DNA of 64,000 nucleotides, taken from positions 1-64,000 of the forward strand of contig JADJWY010000013.1 of NCBI GenBank assembly GCA_016716085.1, read 5' to 3'. Every line of letters starts with the position of its first letter. The first letter of the stretch is position 1. This DNA is from Hahellaceae bacterium. Lineage in GTDB: Bacteria > Pseudomonadota > Gammaproteobacteria > Pseudomonadales > Oleiphilaceae. Made by a program: the position numbers and the translations under genes. Under the pieces are notes generated by a model. The model was not told the origin of the DNA. It saw only the letters and a program-made list of their open reading frames with translations, and did not search any database. Positions 53,285 through 62,777 of the stretch are shown piece after piece.

Positions 53285-53784
53285 CAGACTCCCTGCTCCT
53301 CAGCTTTTCTGTTGACAGCTAATGAAATACTGGAGTAACCGGCATCCACGCAGGTGGACATGATTTTTTTCAGCAATTCATACGGCAGCTCCCGGTCGGC
53401 CACGATGGTAATCGGTCGACCAGTCGGTGGAGCGGGGGCTCTCGCCCTTGAGGACTGATACTCAAGCTCAGCCTTCAGATTCGGCTCAACGTAACCTGAA
53501 AACATCTTCATGGTGTGAACCCGAACGACCGGACGGTTGCTTACGAGAATATCATTCTCAGTGACAGCCAGTACCAGTGTGTCTTTCGGCATCTGGTCAG
53601 CCACGGACAAGGGTAATTGCACGTTAGCATTCTGGTTCAGAACCTGAACGTCTGACGAGTTCACCATCAGGAAGAAAACCAAAATGGTGAAAATATCCAT
53701 CAGAGACACCAGGTTCAACCCGGCATTCTTCTTGCTCCGGCGATAGTGGCGCTGATGGCGCTTAGCTTTGGCGGACTGTTTCAT
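53284..53784 (-). CDS. ExbD/TolR-like protein (second of two)
   Basis: A 166-residue protein. A basic N-terminus (MKQSAKAKRHQRHYRRSKKN) precedes a single membrane helix LVSLMDIFTILVFFLMVNSS (about 25-44) with the functional Asp30. A periplasmic domain ends DRELPYELLKKIMSTCVDAG, as in TolR. It would work with the TolQ-like channel of the same operon to convert proton flow into movement. It differs clearly from the other ExbD in this operon, as in systems with a paired ExbD such as AglQ/AglS. It overlaps both neighbours by one to four bases. Confidence 0.88.
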   Translation of the reverse strand: MKQSAKAKRHQRHYRRSKKNAGLNLVSLMDIFTILVFFLMVNSSDVQVLNQNANVQLPLSVADQMPKDTLVLAVTENDILVSNRPVVRVHTMKMFSGYVEPNLKAELEYQSSRARAPAPPTGRPITIVADRELPYELLKKIMSTCVDAGYSSISLAVNRKAEEQGV

Positions 53785-54302
53785 GACCCGCCTCCCTTGG
53801 GCGTTGCCGCCGGATTAACAACCTCCGGCGCATCCGCAATCGAGATATCAGGAAACAGCTCAGCATTTACCAGACTACCGGCAGAAAGCGTCTTGAATGA
53901 CCTGACCGTGTCCATCACCGAGACCAGCGTTTGATAACTGGTATCTGGCTGCGGCATGATGGTGATATCTTTTTTCTCTGGCATACGCGCCTTAAGTTCC
54001 TGCATGACCTGCCCCAGAAATTTAAAATCATAAACTTCATTGAGGTTAGGTACCTGCTTGATTACGCCCCCCTGGTTGTCTGAAACCACCAGTTGATCCG
54101 GCAGTACAATAACCTGGAGCTGCAGTTGCTTCTCGGGATCAGCTCCACCGGCAGACTCTTCCGGAAAATTCAGGTCGAGAACACTGGTCTGAGCAAACAC
54201 CATATTGATCAGCAATACCGGCACCAGAACAATCATAAGGTTCATGAATGCCGTTATGTCGAGTTCTGCATCTGATTGCAGACGTTTGTGCTTCCTTCGC
54301 AT
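53781..54302 (-). CDS. ExbD/TolR-like protein (first of two)
   Basis: A 173-residue protein with basic start MRRKHKRLQSDAELDITAFM, Asp15 just before the membrane helix (NLMIVLVPVLLINMVFA, about 21-37), and a periplasmic domain containing MPEKKDITIMPQPDTSYQTL, the TolR-like fold. It overlaps the next gene by four bases (ATGA) and lies 10 bases after the TolQ-like gene. The Asp is the expected proton-carrying residue, though it sits slightly earlier relative to the helix than in the second ExbD. Confidence 0.88.
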   Translation of the reverse strand: MRRKHKRLQSDAELDITAFMNLMIVLVPVLLINMVFAQTSVLDLNFPEESAGGADPEKQLQLQVIVLPDQLVVSDNQGGVIKQVPNLNEVYDFKFLGQVMQELKARMPEKKDITIMPQPDTSYQTLVSVMDTVRSFKTLSAGSLVNAELFPDISIADAPEVVNPAATPKGGGS

Positions 54303-54312
54303 GGCTTAGATC

Positions 54313-54960
54313 CTAGGCTTTGGGACCTTCGGCATCACTCTTTTCAGAGATCAGGTTCATCACTTTGATTCCAGCCATTTCGAAGCTGTCCACAATTTCA
54401 TTGGTCTTCGTCTGCAGGACCGCGTGAAGCAGAAGTAAGGGAATCGCCGCAACAAGACCGAAAGCGGTAGTGTTCATGGCAACCGAAATACTTTTGGACA
54501 GCAGAGCCGCTTTTTCCGCAGGATCAGCTGAAGCAACCGCAGAAAAGGCCTCTATCAAACCAATGATAGTTCCCAACAGTCCTAAAAGTGTTGCAACGTT
54601 TGCCAGCGTCGCCAGGTACTGAGTGCGCTTTTCCAGGCGAGGCAGGGTATCCATCAAGCCCTCTTCCATCGCATATTCAACATCCTCGCGGCTTTGACGA
54701 CGTCCAAGGCGAGTTAGTCCTGCGCCAATCATAGACGCCATGGCAGATGAAGATTGTGAAGCGAATTTCATCGCACCATGCAGATCGCGGCCACTAATCA
54801 GGCGATGCAGTTTATTAAAGTCATCTCGGTTAGTACGCTTAGAAATGGATAGATAAATATAACGTTCGACTGCGATGGCGACCCCAATTACGAGAACCAG
54901 CGCAATGGGATACATAAATAGCCCACCTTCTTGAAAAAAACGAATCATGGTTTCGAACAT
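54313..54960 (-). CDS. MotA/TolQ/ExbB-family proton channel
   Basis: A 215-residue protein. Three membrane segments: about 14-32 (MYPIALVLVIGVAIAVERYI), about 120-142 (YLATLANVATLLGLLGTIIG) and about 165-190 (ISVAMNTTAFGLVAAIPLLL). The signature GLLGTIIGLIEAF and the small-residue-rich third helix are typical of TolQ/ExbB. I start at the ATG at 54960 (AAGGAG nine bases upstream); a frame from 55035 runs upstream without support. It is the channel subunit for the two ExbD proteins. Confidence 0.9.
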   Translation of the reverse strand: MFETMIRFFQEGGLFMYPIALVLVIGVAIAVERYIYLSISKRTNRDDFNKLHRLISGRDLHGAMKFASQSSSAMASMIGAGLTRLGRRQSREDVEYAMEEGLMDTLPRLEKRTQYLATLANVATLLGLLGTIIGLIEAFSAVASADPAEKAALLSKSISVAMNTTAFGLVAAIPLLLLHAVLQTKTNEIVDSFEMAGIKVMNLISEKSDAEGPKA

Positions 54961-55100
54961 TTCTAAGTCACTCCTTACTTGCAGCGTTCGATGGATTTCA
55001 GTCTTGTCAGCCTGCGATATACAGTACGTCTGCACTCAGTTTAGTGCTTAATCGTTCAGATTGCGCAGGGTTATAGAATTTTCGTGATCTATGACCACGT

Positions 55101-55406
55101 TCACTCTACCGATTTGACCTCTTTGGGTTGGTTTTGGGATTGAAATTGATCGTAATATTGAACGAGTCGAACAAATTCTTCACGGTAAAGCGGCTCCATC
55201 CGGTTGGGATTGACCAGCGCGCCTGCCGATGACTCATATAATGACTTCTGGTCCAGGGGCTTCCACGGCACGACGTAAAGTACGTTGGGCAGCTCCTGAT
55301 TTCCGCGGATACGTGCGCCTTCGATAACGATGACACCGTCTTCAGCAAGCACCGACGTCGCCACACTCATAACGAGCAAACCACGGACGAGCCTTCGCAT
55401 ATTCAT
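55101..55406 (-). CDS. Small periplasmic protein of unknown function
   Basis: A 101-residue protein with a signal peptide (MNMRRLVRGLLVMSVATSVLA, cleavage after about residue 21). The mature part has VIVIEGARIRGNQELPNVLY and VVPWKPLDQ and ends in a polar tail. No family recognised. It lies between the TPR lipoprotein gene (9 bases upstream) and the TolQ-like gene, so it is very probably part of the machine. Confidence 0.75.
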   Translation of the reverse strand: MNMRRLVRGLLVMSVATSVLAEDGVIVIEGARIRGNQELPNVLYVVPWKPLDQKSLYESSAGALVNPNRMEPLYREEFVRLVQYYDQFQSQNQPKEVKSVE

Positions 55407-55415
55407 AACGCGCCC

Positions 55416-56033
55416 CTACTTCACTCGATTCTTTAGATCTGCGATCCAATTTTTTACTTTAGGATCAGGCTCCTTCTGAAGCCCCTGGTAGATCTCATAT
55501 TGCTCCAGTGCCTCTTCAAGCCGCCCGAGGTAAAGTTCCAGCAGCATACCCAGATTGAGGTGAGCACTGGCAAAGTCCGGATCCACTTCAAGCGCCTTTC
55601 GGTAAAATCCCTCCGACTCGGCAAACTTGCCATCTTCGCGGGCCATCACACCCAGGAAATTCAGGGCCTCGGTATTCGAGGGGTTGGTCTCAACCGCTTT
55701 ATTGAAATACTCTGTCGCCCTGGATCTGTCCTTTTCCTTAAACGCGATAATCCCCAGGTTCAGCAGCGGGCCGCTCAGATCCGGTTGCTGGTTATGTATT
55801 TGCTCAAAGCTAACGCGGGCATCCGCCAGGCGATTCTGCTTCATGGCATCAACACCCTGATCAAACAGGGCCTGGACAGCAGGGTCAATCGCCGGAGCCA
55901 CCACTGTCGCTGCCTGACCTTCCGCTACTTGGGCTTCTATCGGCTGCTCAGTCTGCTGTGTAGCACAACCGCTCAACCAGATAAGCAGCGCCAGAAAACC
56001 GCTAAAGGACTTAAAGTGCGACATCATAGACAT
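55416..56033 (-). CDS. TPR lipoprotein
   Basis: A 205-residue protein. I use the ATG at 56033 because GGAGG lies nine bases upstream; it overlaps the preceding gene by 23 bases. The signal ends in the lipobox WLSGC (about residues 19-23). Three to four TPR units cover residues 55-180, for example LNLGIIAFKEKDRSRATEYF, ALNFLGVMAREDGKFAESEG and SAHLNLGMLLELYLGRLEEA. Small TPR lipoproteins occupy this position in Agl-Glt-like clusters (GltE type). A partner of the large TPR proteins upstream is likely. Confidence 0.82.
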   Translation of the reverse strand: MSMMSHFKSFSGFLALLIWLSGCATQQTEQPIEAQVAEGQAATVVAPAIDPAVQALFDQGVDAMKQNRLADARVSFEQIHNQQPDLSGPLLNLGIIAFKEKDRSRATEYFNKAVETNPSNTEALNFLGVMAREDGKFAESEGFYRKALEVDPDFASAHLNLGMLLELYLGRLEEALEQYEIYQGLQKEPDPKVKNWIADLKNRVK

Positions 56034-58881
56034 CCCGCTTGGCCTCCTGCTTACCGTAGCGAGCGGGGAGCAGGCGCGACAATGCGTCGAAACTTGCCTT
56101 GACCCACTCATCATAGACACCGTTCCAGCTCTTCTGGATATTCTGTTCATGAATTGCAATTGCATTTTCTTCAAAAGGGTAAGCCTGTTCTTCCAGCAGC
56201 AAATCATATTGTTCCAGAGCCATCTCATCGAGGTTATCCGGTCTTTCCGAATCCATCAGATCGCGGCTCAACTGTGCGTAGACTTCCGCCATCCGATAGC
56301 CCGCCAGTGTAGCAAACTCAGCAACTCCGTAGCCGGCTATTTGTTTATAGGCGGCTACGGTTTGTTTCATGGTCTCCGTCTTCTGCACCAGCGACTTATT
56401 CAAAGGCAAACTCAGCCTCGTCGCCAGAAAGGTCTGGTAGGCGTCGTCAGCCAACACCGCCGCAGCCCCTGCCGCCAGATAGCGCATGCGGTCTGATGCC
56501 GCACTACCCTGTCGATCATAGGCCTCGACCTGTTTCTGAAGCCAGAACCGTTGCTCTTTGGTTTGCCCGGTCTGGGCATAGAGTTGGGTCAAACGATCAA
56601 CCGCCTCCATGTAGTCCTCTGCGGGCAGCGGATACTTTTCTGCGTATTCGCGGTAGCTCTTGAGCGTGTTGGGAATATCTTCAGCCTTATCGTAAAGATC
56701 TGCTGCGATCAAAAGTCTTTCTCTTCGCTGCTCAGGATCCTGTGTCGCCACAACCATGAGCGCGAATTCATCTGCTGCCAACCGGGTTTGACCTGTTTCC
56801 TGGTAAGCGAGTGCGAGTTTACCGGGTATAGAGGCCGTAAGTGCGTGATCAGGATAACGCTTTCGAAAATCTACCAGCACATCAACAGCTTCATCCCAGC
56901 GTTTTGATTCGATGAGCAAATTAGCGGCGTCAAACTGAGCATTACGCCGCAATTCGGCAGAAGGCGCAACCGTTGCCACCCGCAGATACTCACTGACGGC
57001 CAGGTCGCGGTTGCCCGCTGCAAGCAAATTCTCACCCTGCCGGTACACACTCGCGGCCAGATTTTCAACCACACCCTCACGTCGCGGGTCGTTTGGGGGC
57101 AGCAGAACCAATGCTTTTTGATAGTCCGTTTCCGCTTGCAGATAGTCACCCTGCGCAAATTCACTGTGAGCAATCAACAATTGAGTATCCGTCTGCATCT
57201 CAGCCGGAGGTGCCGGCTGCCAGGCAAGCACTCGGGCGCCCAATGAGATCACATCGTTGTAGGCCTTATCACCGTACATCTCTACAGTGGTCTGGTATAA
57301 CACATCCAGCGCGCGCGAATCCGCAGCGTGATACTGAACAAAGTCCAGCCGGCTCTTGAGCTGCTTTTCTTTCCAAACCCGGCGCTGCTCAATGAGCTCA
57401 GGTTCAGTGGCATCAAGGGGATAAGACGCCAGCACCTTGCCGTGGGCAAGAAGGGCAGCATAAGCTGCTTCAGACGCCTTGTCATAGTCAGGGTAGGAAT
57501 AGCCGGCTCTTTCCCAAGGCTCGATCGCGGCTTCCCAACGATTTAACTGAGACAGACTCTCACCCAGCAAGAGGAGCATTTCGGGCGTTTTTTCTTTTTG
57601 CGGGAATGTATCTGCAAAAGCACCATAGTATTGCGCAGCTTTTTCAAACTCTTCCTGGGGACTAATCTTGCTGCCTGCAGGTGATTTACCTGCAACTGCA
57701 TTTTGCCCCAGGTTGTAGTGCACGGCTGCCAGTTCGGGCAAATACATCTCAAGACGGTCTTCCGTGAACGTCAGGTCGACAGGGTTAGTTGCGAGCCAAA
57801 ACGCGCTGTCCTTACCATAGACCTCGACGAATCGGGCTTTTTCGACCTGAACTTCATTAACAAAGCCACCCTGTTCGAGCGTTTTGATAATACTGACCTG
57901 ATATTGTGGGGCGTATAGGCTGTGGGGATTCTGCTCAATAAATTTGCGGTAAACCAGGATCGCGTCGCTGTAGAGCTCCTGTTTAACCAAGAGTTGTGCG
58001 TAACGATCATAGACCAAAAACTCATAGCGCTTTGGGCCAGTTTGCGCAAACAGCTCCGGCACACTTTCCGCCCCGCCCAAATAGGAAAAAGCAAAGCCCA
58101 TTACGCGCAACAAGTCTTCAACGAGGGTTTCATTCTGCGACTCAAGCTTAACCGTCTGCATATCCTCCGGCATCACCCGATCCAGAACACGCGTAAAGCT
58201 GACCAATGCCTGCTGGTAGTCAAGTAGCTTGAAATCACACCAACCGCGCATGTAATGCGCATTGTTTAAGAACTGAGGCTCCTGGGTCTCAATGACGGCA
58301 TCGAAGGCCTCCCGGGCTCCCACGAAATCACCTTTCGAGAACAGCATGTCACCACGCCTGAATTGTGTTTCCGCCAGATAGGGAGAATCCGGGTGAGACA
58401 ACACAAGACCGTTCAACACGGCCAGATTCCCCTCCATATTCCCTTGCAGATCACGTGTTTTCGCTAACTGATAACGTACGCGATCATTTTCGATGCGATC
58501 CGGGTAGGAGGATAATAAGCCCTCATACGACTCCGCAGCCAGGTCCAACTGAGTGTCAGCGCCGTCATAAAAGGCCGTTTCGCCTTTTTCCAATCGCAAA
58601 TCTGCGAGCCGTTGCAGGCCGCGCATTTTGATATCCGGATCATCCGCCAGCGTGATCAGTTCGGAATAACTGTCGATGACGTCGTCGATATTGACGGGAG
58701 CACCCTCATTGGCGGTTCGGTCGACTTCGGCAGGCAATAGCTCGCCAAGCGTTCCCGACACAACGACCGGTTCCTCTTTTTTGACAAAAGGGTTACTAAT
58801 TCGATTACAGCCCGTGATAGAGCCCGTCACCAATACCGTAATAACTGCCGCCAGAGGCATTCGTTTAAATAGTGGGCTCAT
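56011..58881 (-). CDS. Large TPR lipoprotein
   Basis: A 956-residue protein starting MSPLFKRMPLAAVITVLVTG with the lipobox SITGC (about residues 21-25). The remainder is a long series of TPR-like helical repeats, among them YLAETQFRRGDMLFSKGDFV, AHYMRGWCDFKLLDYQQALV and AKYYGAFADTFPQKEK-like units. It should be a lipid-anchored periplasmic scaffold. Its start overlaps the previous stop (58878-58881, ATGA). In composition it parallels GltD/AgmU-type TPR proteins; direct homology is not shown here. Confidence 0.85.
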   Translation of the reverse strand: MSPLFKRMPLAAVITVLVTGSITGCNRISNPFVKKEEPVVVSGTLGELLPAEVDRTANEGAPVNIDDVIDSYSELITLADDPDIKMRGLQRLADLRLEKGETAFYDGADTQLDLAAESYEGLLSSYPDRIENDRVRYQLAKTRDLQGNMEGNLAVLNGLVLSHPDSPYLAETQFRRGDMLFSKGDFVGAREAFDAVIETQEPQFLNNAHYMRGWCDFKLLDYQQALVSFTRVLDRVMPEDMQTVKLESQNETLVEDLLRVMGFAFSYLGGAESVPELFAQTGPKRYEFLVYDRYAQLLVKQELYSDAILVYRKFIEQNPHSLYAPQYQVSIIKTLEQGGFVNEVQVEKARFVEVYGKDSAFWLATNPVDLTFTEDRLEMYLPELAAVHYNLGQNAVAGKSPAGSKISPQEEFEKAAQYYGAFADTFPQKEKTPEMLLLLGESLSQLNRWEAAIEPWERAGYSYPDYDKASEAAYAALLAHGKVLASYPLDATEPELIEQRRVWKEKQLKSRLDFVQYHAADSRALDVLYQTTVEMYGDKAYNDVISLGARVLAWQPAPPAEMQTDTQLLIAHSEFAQGDYLQAETDYQKALVLLPPNDPRREGVVENLAASVYRQGENLLAAGNRDLAVSEYLRVATVAPSAELRRNAQFDAANLLIESKRWDEAVDVLVDFRKRYPDHALTASIPGKLALAYQETGQTRLAADEFALMVVATQDPEQRRERLLIAADLYDKAEDIPNTLKSYREYAEKYPLPAEDYMEAVDRLTQLYAQTGQTKEQRFWLQKQVEAYDRQGSAASDRMRYLAAGAAAVLADDAYQTFLATRLSLPLNKSLVQKTETMKQTVAAYKQIAGYGVAEFATLAGYRMAEVYAQLSRDLMDSERPDNLDEMALEQYDLLLEEQAYPFEENAIAIHEQNIQKSWNGVYDEWVKASFDALSRLLPARYGKQEAKRDVYDVAL

Positions 58882-60824
58882 TGAACCGCTCCTTCCTGCG
58901 AGACGGGTTCTGCCTCAGGCCTGGCGAGGGACTGGGATCGGTATTTCTCATCCAATAGCCGGGCTCGTGCTTCTTTGGTCGCCACCAGATAGCCCATCAC
59001 TTCCTTGCGCTGCCGGGTCAGATCCTGTCTGACCAGGTCGATCAAGCGACGCTGCGCAACGCCAATTTGTTCTTCCAGGCCAGCCGAGAGCCCCTCAACC
59101 TGAGAACGCAATGATTGAATGCGGCCAGCGAAAGTTTGATTATCTTTGGCATCCGAAACCCACCCCTCCACTCGCTCACGGCGTGACACATAGGCGTCGA
59201 GCTCACGCGACAATGCCTGCAGTGGTTTCTGAGCCTGCCAGCGATTAACCCCATACGTATCAGCCACCCACCAGGTAAAATAGGCTTCGATGCGCTTCAA
59301 CTTAACGTCAAACTCCTGTCTCAGAGAAGGGTCAGCCAAGGCATCAACTTTACGCCGCACTGACTGAATAAATGCCTGCGCATCGAGCTGCGTCTCACTC
59401 ATAAAGAAATCGGTATTTTCCTGTGCAACCGCAGAGTCAATCTGCTGCCGAACCCTTGCCACCTGGTCCGACAAAACATCCTGGGGCTGGGCCACCAGCT
59501 GCTGGTGGGCTTCCTTTTGCGACGCCTGGAATTGGTTCTCACGCGTCGCCAGAATCATCTCTGCAGCATTCAGGCGCGTATTCCAGTCCTTGAAAAAACT
59601 GCGAATCCGATATAGTTCATGTAAGTCACGCAAGCCCATCTGGAAGGCTTCTGATGCGATACGTTGTGCAAGGTTGAAGTTTGCTGGCTTAATTTTGATT
59701 CGACCATAGCTATCGACTGGAACGCCGTCGGCCCCCATCACGACCGCCGCAGATTTCTCCACATCCAATTGCAAGGCACTTAGAATGGCGGCCTCATCCA
59801 TGTGTTCAATCATGCCATCCAGATCATTCTTAAGCGTGACGTAAGCATTAGACGCCTGAGTGTAGGCATTCAGCGCCTGCTCACGACTATCCAGCTTTTC
59901 GTAGAGATAACCCAATGCATAAGGAACCTGTTGAACCCAGGGATTGAATAAGGGACGCTCAGATAGCGTCAGCAGCGCCTGAAGCGATAGTCCGAACTCG
60001 TTCTGGTTTGCGCAGGCAAGCGCATAACCAAACAAGGCCTGATCAGAAAGAGGCCCCTCCAGGCGAACCTTCTGAAAGGTCGCCATGGCCGCACCATTTT
60101 CGTTGTCATCCAGATAGAAGCTGGCCAACGTGAGATTCATCCGATCCTGTAGCGCGAGTCGCTCATTTTCGGGCAGAGGAGAGTCTTCACTCAGCTCGAT
60201 GGCCTGTAATCGAGCGATTGTTTCTTTCAAAACGCCCGCGCTGGCCGGTTGAATGGCATGGTTATATTGAAGATAGGGACGCCAAACAGAATTCTCCGGA
60301 AGCTGGGCCAAAATCTCCTGGAATTTAGGCTCGTCGTTTAAAGCCAGCGCGATTTGGCCCTTCAGGTAAAGGGCCTCGTCATACAATTCAGGGCGATCGG
60401 CGCTCAAGGACTCCAGAACAACCCGGCTAAGAGAATCGGTGGCGGAACTAAAATCCCGCTCAAGATAAAAAACTTTGGCGAGGTAAAACCAAGCCAGATT
60501 ATGGGTCTCAGGATCTGCATCTTGCTTGAGCAAATCCTGAAAAACGCCTTTAGCCGAGCGAGTCATGCCGTAGGCGAGCATCATGCCCCCTCTCAGCAAG
60601 GCAGGATGGTCCCCATGTCCCTTGATGCCTCCCCTTGCTTCGGCCACAGACAGCTCCGTCAGTGCCTGAAAGGAATCACCTTGGTAGTACTGAAAAAGTG
60701 CCGCGCCATAAGCAGGATCATTAGCCCTCTCCGGCGGCTTATCCTTGCTGACGGCAGCGGCTGGGTGTGCCAGGCTTCCCAGCAGTACCCCCAGAACGAG
60801 CGTCAGCACGTTCTTGCTCGGCAT
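58878..60824 (-). CDS. Periplasmic TPR/coiled-coil protein
   Basis: A 648-residue protein. The signal peptide (MPSKNVLTLVLGVLLGSLAH) fits the ATG at 60824, which shares its A with the upstream TAA; an in-frame GTG at 60833 would overlap more. TPR-like repeats cover about 35-340 (for example LLRGGMMLAYGMTRSAKGVF, NLAWFYLAKVFYLERDFSSA). The C-terminal 220 residues are a coiled coil (RIQSLRSQVEGLSAGLEEQI). Together with the 956-residue protein it would form a periplasmic scaffold. Confidence 0.85.
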   Translation of the reverse strand: MPSKNVLTLVLGVLLGSLAHPAAAVSKDKPPERANDPAYGAALFQYYQGDSFQALTELSVAEARGGIKGHGDHPALLRGGMMLAYGMTRSAKGVFQDLLKQDADPETHNLAWFYLAKVFYLERDFSSATDSLSRVVLESLSADRPELYDEALYLKGQIALALNDEPKFQEILAQLPENSVWRPYLQYNHAIQPASAGVLKETIARLQAIELSEDSPLPENERLALQDRMNLTLASFYLDDNENGAAMATFQKVRLEGPLSDQALFGYALACANQNEFGLSLQALLTLSERPLFNPWVQQVPYALGYLYEKLDSREQALNAYTQASNAYVTLKNDLDGMIEHMDEAAILSALQLDVEKSAAVVMGADGVPVDSYGRIKIKPANFNLAQRIASEAFQMGLRDLHELYRIRSFFKDWNTRLNAAEMILATRENQFQASQKEAHQQLVAQPQDVLSDQVARVRQQIDSAVAQENTDFFMSETQLDAQAFIQSVRRKVDALADPSLRQEFDVKLKRIEAYFTWWVADTYGVNRWQAQKPLQALSRELDAYVSRRERVEGWVSDAKDNQTFAGRIQSLRSQVEGLSAGLEEQIGVAQRRLIDLVRQDLTRQRKEVMGYLVATKEARARLLDEKYRSQSLARPEAEPVSQEGAVQ

Positions 60825-61354
60825 TATTCCCACTCGACAATACTCACTTCCGGTTCGTAGTTGGTGGAAAGATCCTTGAGACGAATCTCCAGCGACTTGA
60901 TGTCCGTTTCCTTATTAATGGTCAGACTGGATGCTTTCTTATAAGTTCGATTATCGGGACCCAATCCCTCCACAAAAGCGGTGATTTCATGCGCACCACT
61001 TTTTACATTACCGAGGTATAAACGCTGCATCCCACCCCTGGCAAGCGCCTTCAACTGGGTATCCGTGTACAAATGAGCAGCGACCACCTCGCCATCCACT
61101 TTGAGTTTGACGGCATCCAACCGCATAAACTTACCCGTATCGACACTGAGGAAGACGGCAAGCTGAGTGCTGGCAGGAAACAGCAGATCTTCCTCAAGGA
61201 TGAACAGGTCACGATTAAGGTTGATAACCTGCTTTTTCAAATCTTCCACCTGGGCGGCAACCGGCGCCTCATTTTCCGCACGGACGACACCTGCCAGACC
61301 CGCGAGGAGAGTTCCTGCCACCATCCATCGTCTGTATTGTGTAGAAATTCGCAT
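60824..61354 (-). CDS. Periplasmic protein of unknown function
   Basis: A 176-residue protein with a signal peptide (MRISTQYRRWMVAGTLLAGL to about AGVVRA). A short coiled coil (VEDLKKQVINLNRDLFILEE, about 36-55) precedes a beta-rich domain with DAVKLKVDGEVVAAHLYTD and NVKSGAHEITAFVEG, resembling an immunoglobulin-like or PEGA-type fold. No enzyme motif. It lies between the DUF3570 barrel gene and the TPR genes and overlaps the next start by one base. Confidence 0.8.
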   Translation of the reverse strand: MRISTQYRRWMVAGTLLAGLAGVVRAENEAPVAAQVEDLKKQVINLNRDLFILEEDLLFPASTQLAVFLSVDTGKFMRLDAVKLKVDGEVVAAHLYTDTQLKALARGGMQRLYLGNVKSGAHEITAFVEGLGPDNRTYKKASSLTINKETDIKSLEIRLKDLSTNYEPEVSIVEWE

Positions 61355-61368
61355 AATTCTGTCCTGAA

Positions 61369-62517
61369 CTAGTAATTCAATGTCATGTACAAGCGAGTGA
61401 CGATGGCGTCAAACTCGTAAAGCGGTTCACTACCGGGCTCAAACCCACTCTGCGTTACATCCCTGAAATCATCGTAGTTAAACACCATGTAATCAATCAG
61501 GAGGCTGACTTCCCCTTTTTCAATACCGGAAATAAGGTTCTGACCCAATAGATAAGTCACCCCCCCACCAAATGTATTATTCGTGAACGTACTTAGCTCT
61601 TTGTCCCGGGCCAGAAAAGACTGCGCATCACGGAAATCAAAAAGGTCACTGTAGAATTCGGCTTTATCCTGGGCGTAGAGGCGGTATCGCCCCTCCAAAA
61701 TCCACTGGTCTTTGAGGGGATGAACGTAGCCCAACTCGAAACTGTGCGCCCTGATACCCCAGGTATCGTTGAAATAACGATACTCCGCCTTGAATGACGC
61801 CCGATAGGGCAGGTAATACAGCGATCGGATCGCAAACGCGTTGCTGGTGCGGGTGCGAGGGTAGACCTCCGCCTGATAGGAGTATCCTTTCGAGGTATTT
61901 TCGGGATCGAGATAACGAACCTGGCGGTAGGGGTTATTCAAAAAACCCTCATCCGTAATCGTCTCATAGCTCAGACCCAGCAACAAGTTGCGCGTCAGCA
62001 CCTGCGTCACGCCGAGCTGGTAGTTATTACGATCTACTTCATCGGAAAAGGTATCGTTGCCGACCATTCTCACGGAATCCCAGCCTTTAGCAACACCCAT
62101 CGTCAGTGTCGTCAGATCCCCGAACATGTCCTGACTAACCGAAAAGTGAACGGTATTCGCCTCAAAGTCGTTTTCAGTACTGTTCGTATACCCGAGGCTC
62201 ATTAGCGTTTTATCGTTTAGAAAATCGACGCCAGCACTGTATTCAGTTCGCTCTTCCTTATACTCACTCGCCGTTGCCACGACATCAACCGATGCGGCTG
62301 AAATAGAATCAACATAGTAATTGGCCGTCAGTGAAAACTGATCGCCAACATTCTTGCGTACGAGCAACGAGGGACCATCTATTTTCATCCCTCCACCATC
62401 GTAGTTGTGGTATAAAACTTCAGCTGCATCTTCAGGCAACACGGCTGCCACGAGCGGGAATGCCGCTCCCAAGGCAAGCAGACTCAGACAGAGCAGTGCA
62501 CCACGACGACTCAGCAT
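61369..62517 (-). CDS. DUF3570 outer-membrane beta-barrel protein
   Basis: A 382-residue protein. I start at MLSRRGALLCLSLLALGAAF (ATG at 62517), which gives a signal peptide ending at about LVAA. The mature protein is a succession of amphipathic strands with many aromatic residues, ending DAIVTRLYMTLNY with a C-terminal aromatic, as in outer-membrane barrels. The opening DGGGMKIDGPSLLVRKNVGD is characteristic of the DUF3570 family. DUF3570 genes commonly accompany DUF4266 and thioredoxin genes, as here. Function is unknown. Confidence 0.85.
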   Translation of the reverse strand: MLSRRGALLCLSLLALGAAFPLVAAVLPEDAAEVLYHNYDGGGMKIDGPSLLVRKNVGDQFSLTANYYVDSISAASVDVVATASEYKEERTEYSAGVDFLNDKTLMSLGYTNSTENDFEANTVHFSVSQDMFGDLTTLTMGVAKGWDSVRMVGNDTFSDEVDRNNYQLGVTQVLTRNLLLGLSYETITDEGFLNNPYRQVRYLDPENTSKGYSYQAEVYPRTRTSNAFAIRSLYYLPYRASFKAEYRYFNDTWGIRAHSFELGYVHPLKDQWILEGRYRLYAQDKAEFYSDLFDFRDAQSFLARDKELSTFTNNTFGGGVTYLLGQNLISGIEKGEVSLLIDYMVFNYDDFRDVTQSGFEPGSEPLYEFDAIVTRLYMTLNY

Positions 62518-62527
62518 CCTGAAACGC

Positions 62528-62770
62528 TCAATTGCAGCCACAGCCACCTCCGGCTCCCCCTTCTGCTCCTCGCGCACCCTCTCGTGCCTGGAAAACATGG
62601 TGCATATAACTGCCCTCAATTCCGTGACGCCCCAGACTCATGATGGGATCAGCCAGGTTATCCCGTTCATAGGGCTTGACCCATGGCTCGGGCATCGCAC
62701 ACGCACCCAGGCCGCATATCAGGCAGAAACTGATTGCTATACGAACCGAAAACGGGCTCTTTTTTGGCAT
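62528..62770 (-). CDS. DUF4266 lipoprotein with C-terminal GCGC motif
   Basis: An 80-residue protein. The signal ends in the lipobox GLGAC (Cys24). The mature part has PEPWVKPYERDNLADPIMSL and ends AEGGAGGGCGCN, the conserved glycine-rich tail with two Cys that defines DUF4266. The Cys pair next to a TlpA-type thioredoxin gene (7 bases upstream) suggests a redox or metal-binding role, which is inference. The stop is 10 bases before the DUF3570 start. Confidence 0.87.
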   Translation of the reverse strand: MPKKSPFSVRIAISFCLICGLGACAMPEPWVKPYERDNLADPIMSLGRHGIEGSYMHHVFQAREGARGAEGGAGGGCGCN

Positions 62771-62777
62771 CTGGGCA

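Noticed and set aside
52334..55035. Ordinary TonB-ExbB-ExbD or Tol-Pal system
   Set aside because: Two different ExbD proteins, an AgmX/PglI-type C-terminus and linked TPR and barrel genes do not fit; tolA, tolB, pal and TonB-dependent receptors are absent.
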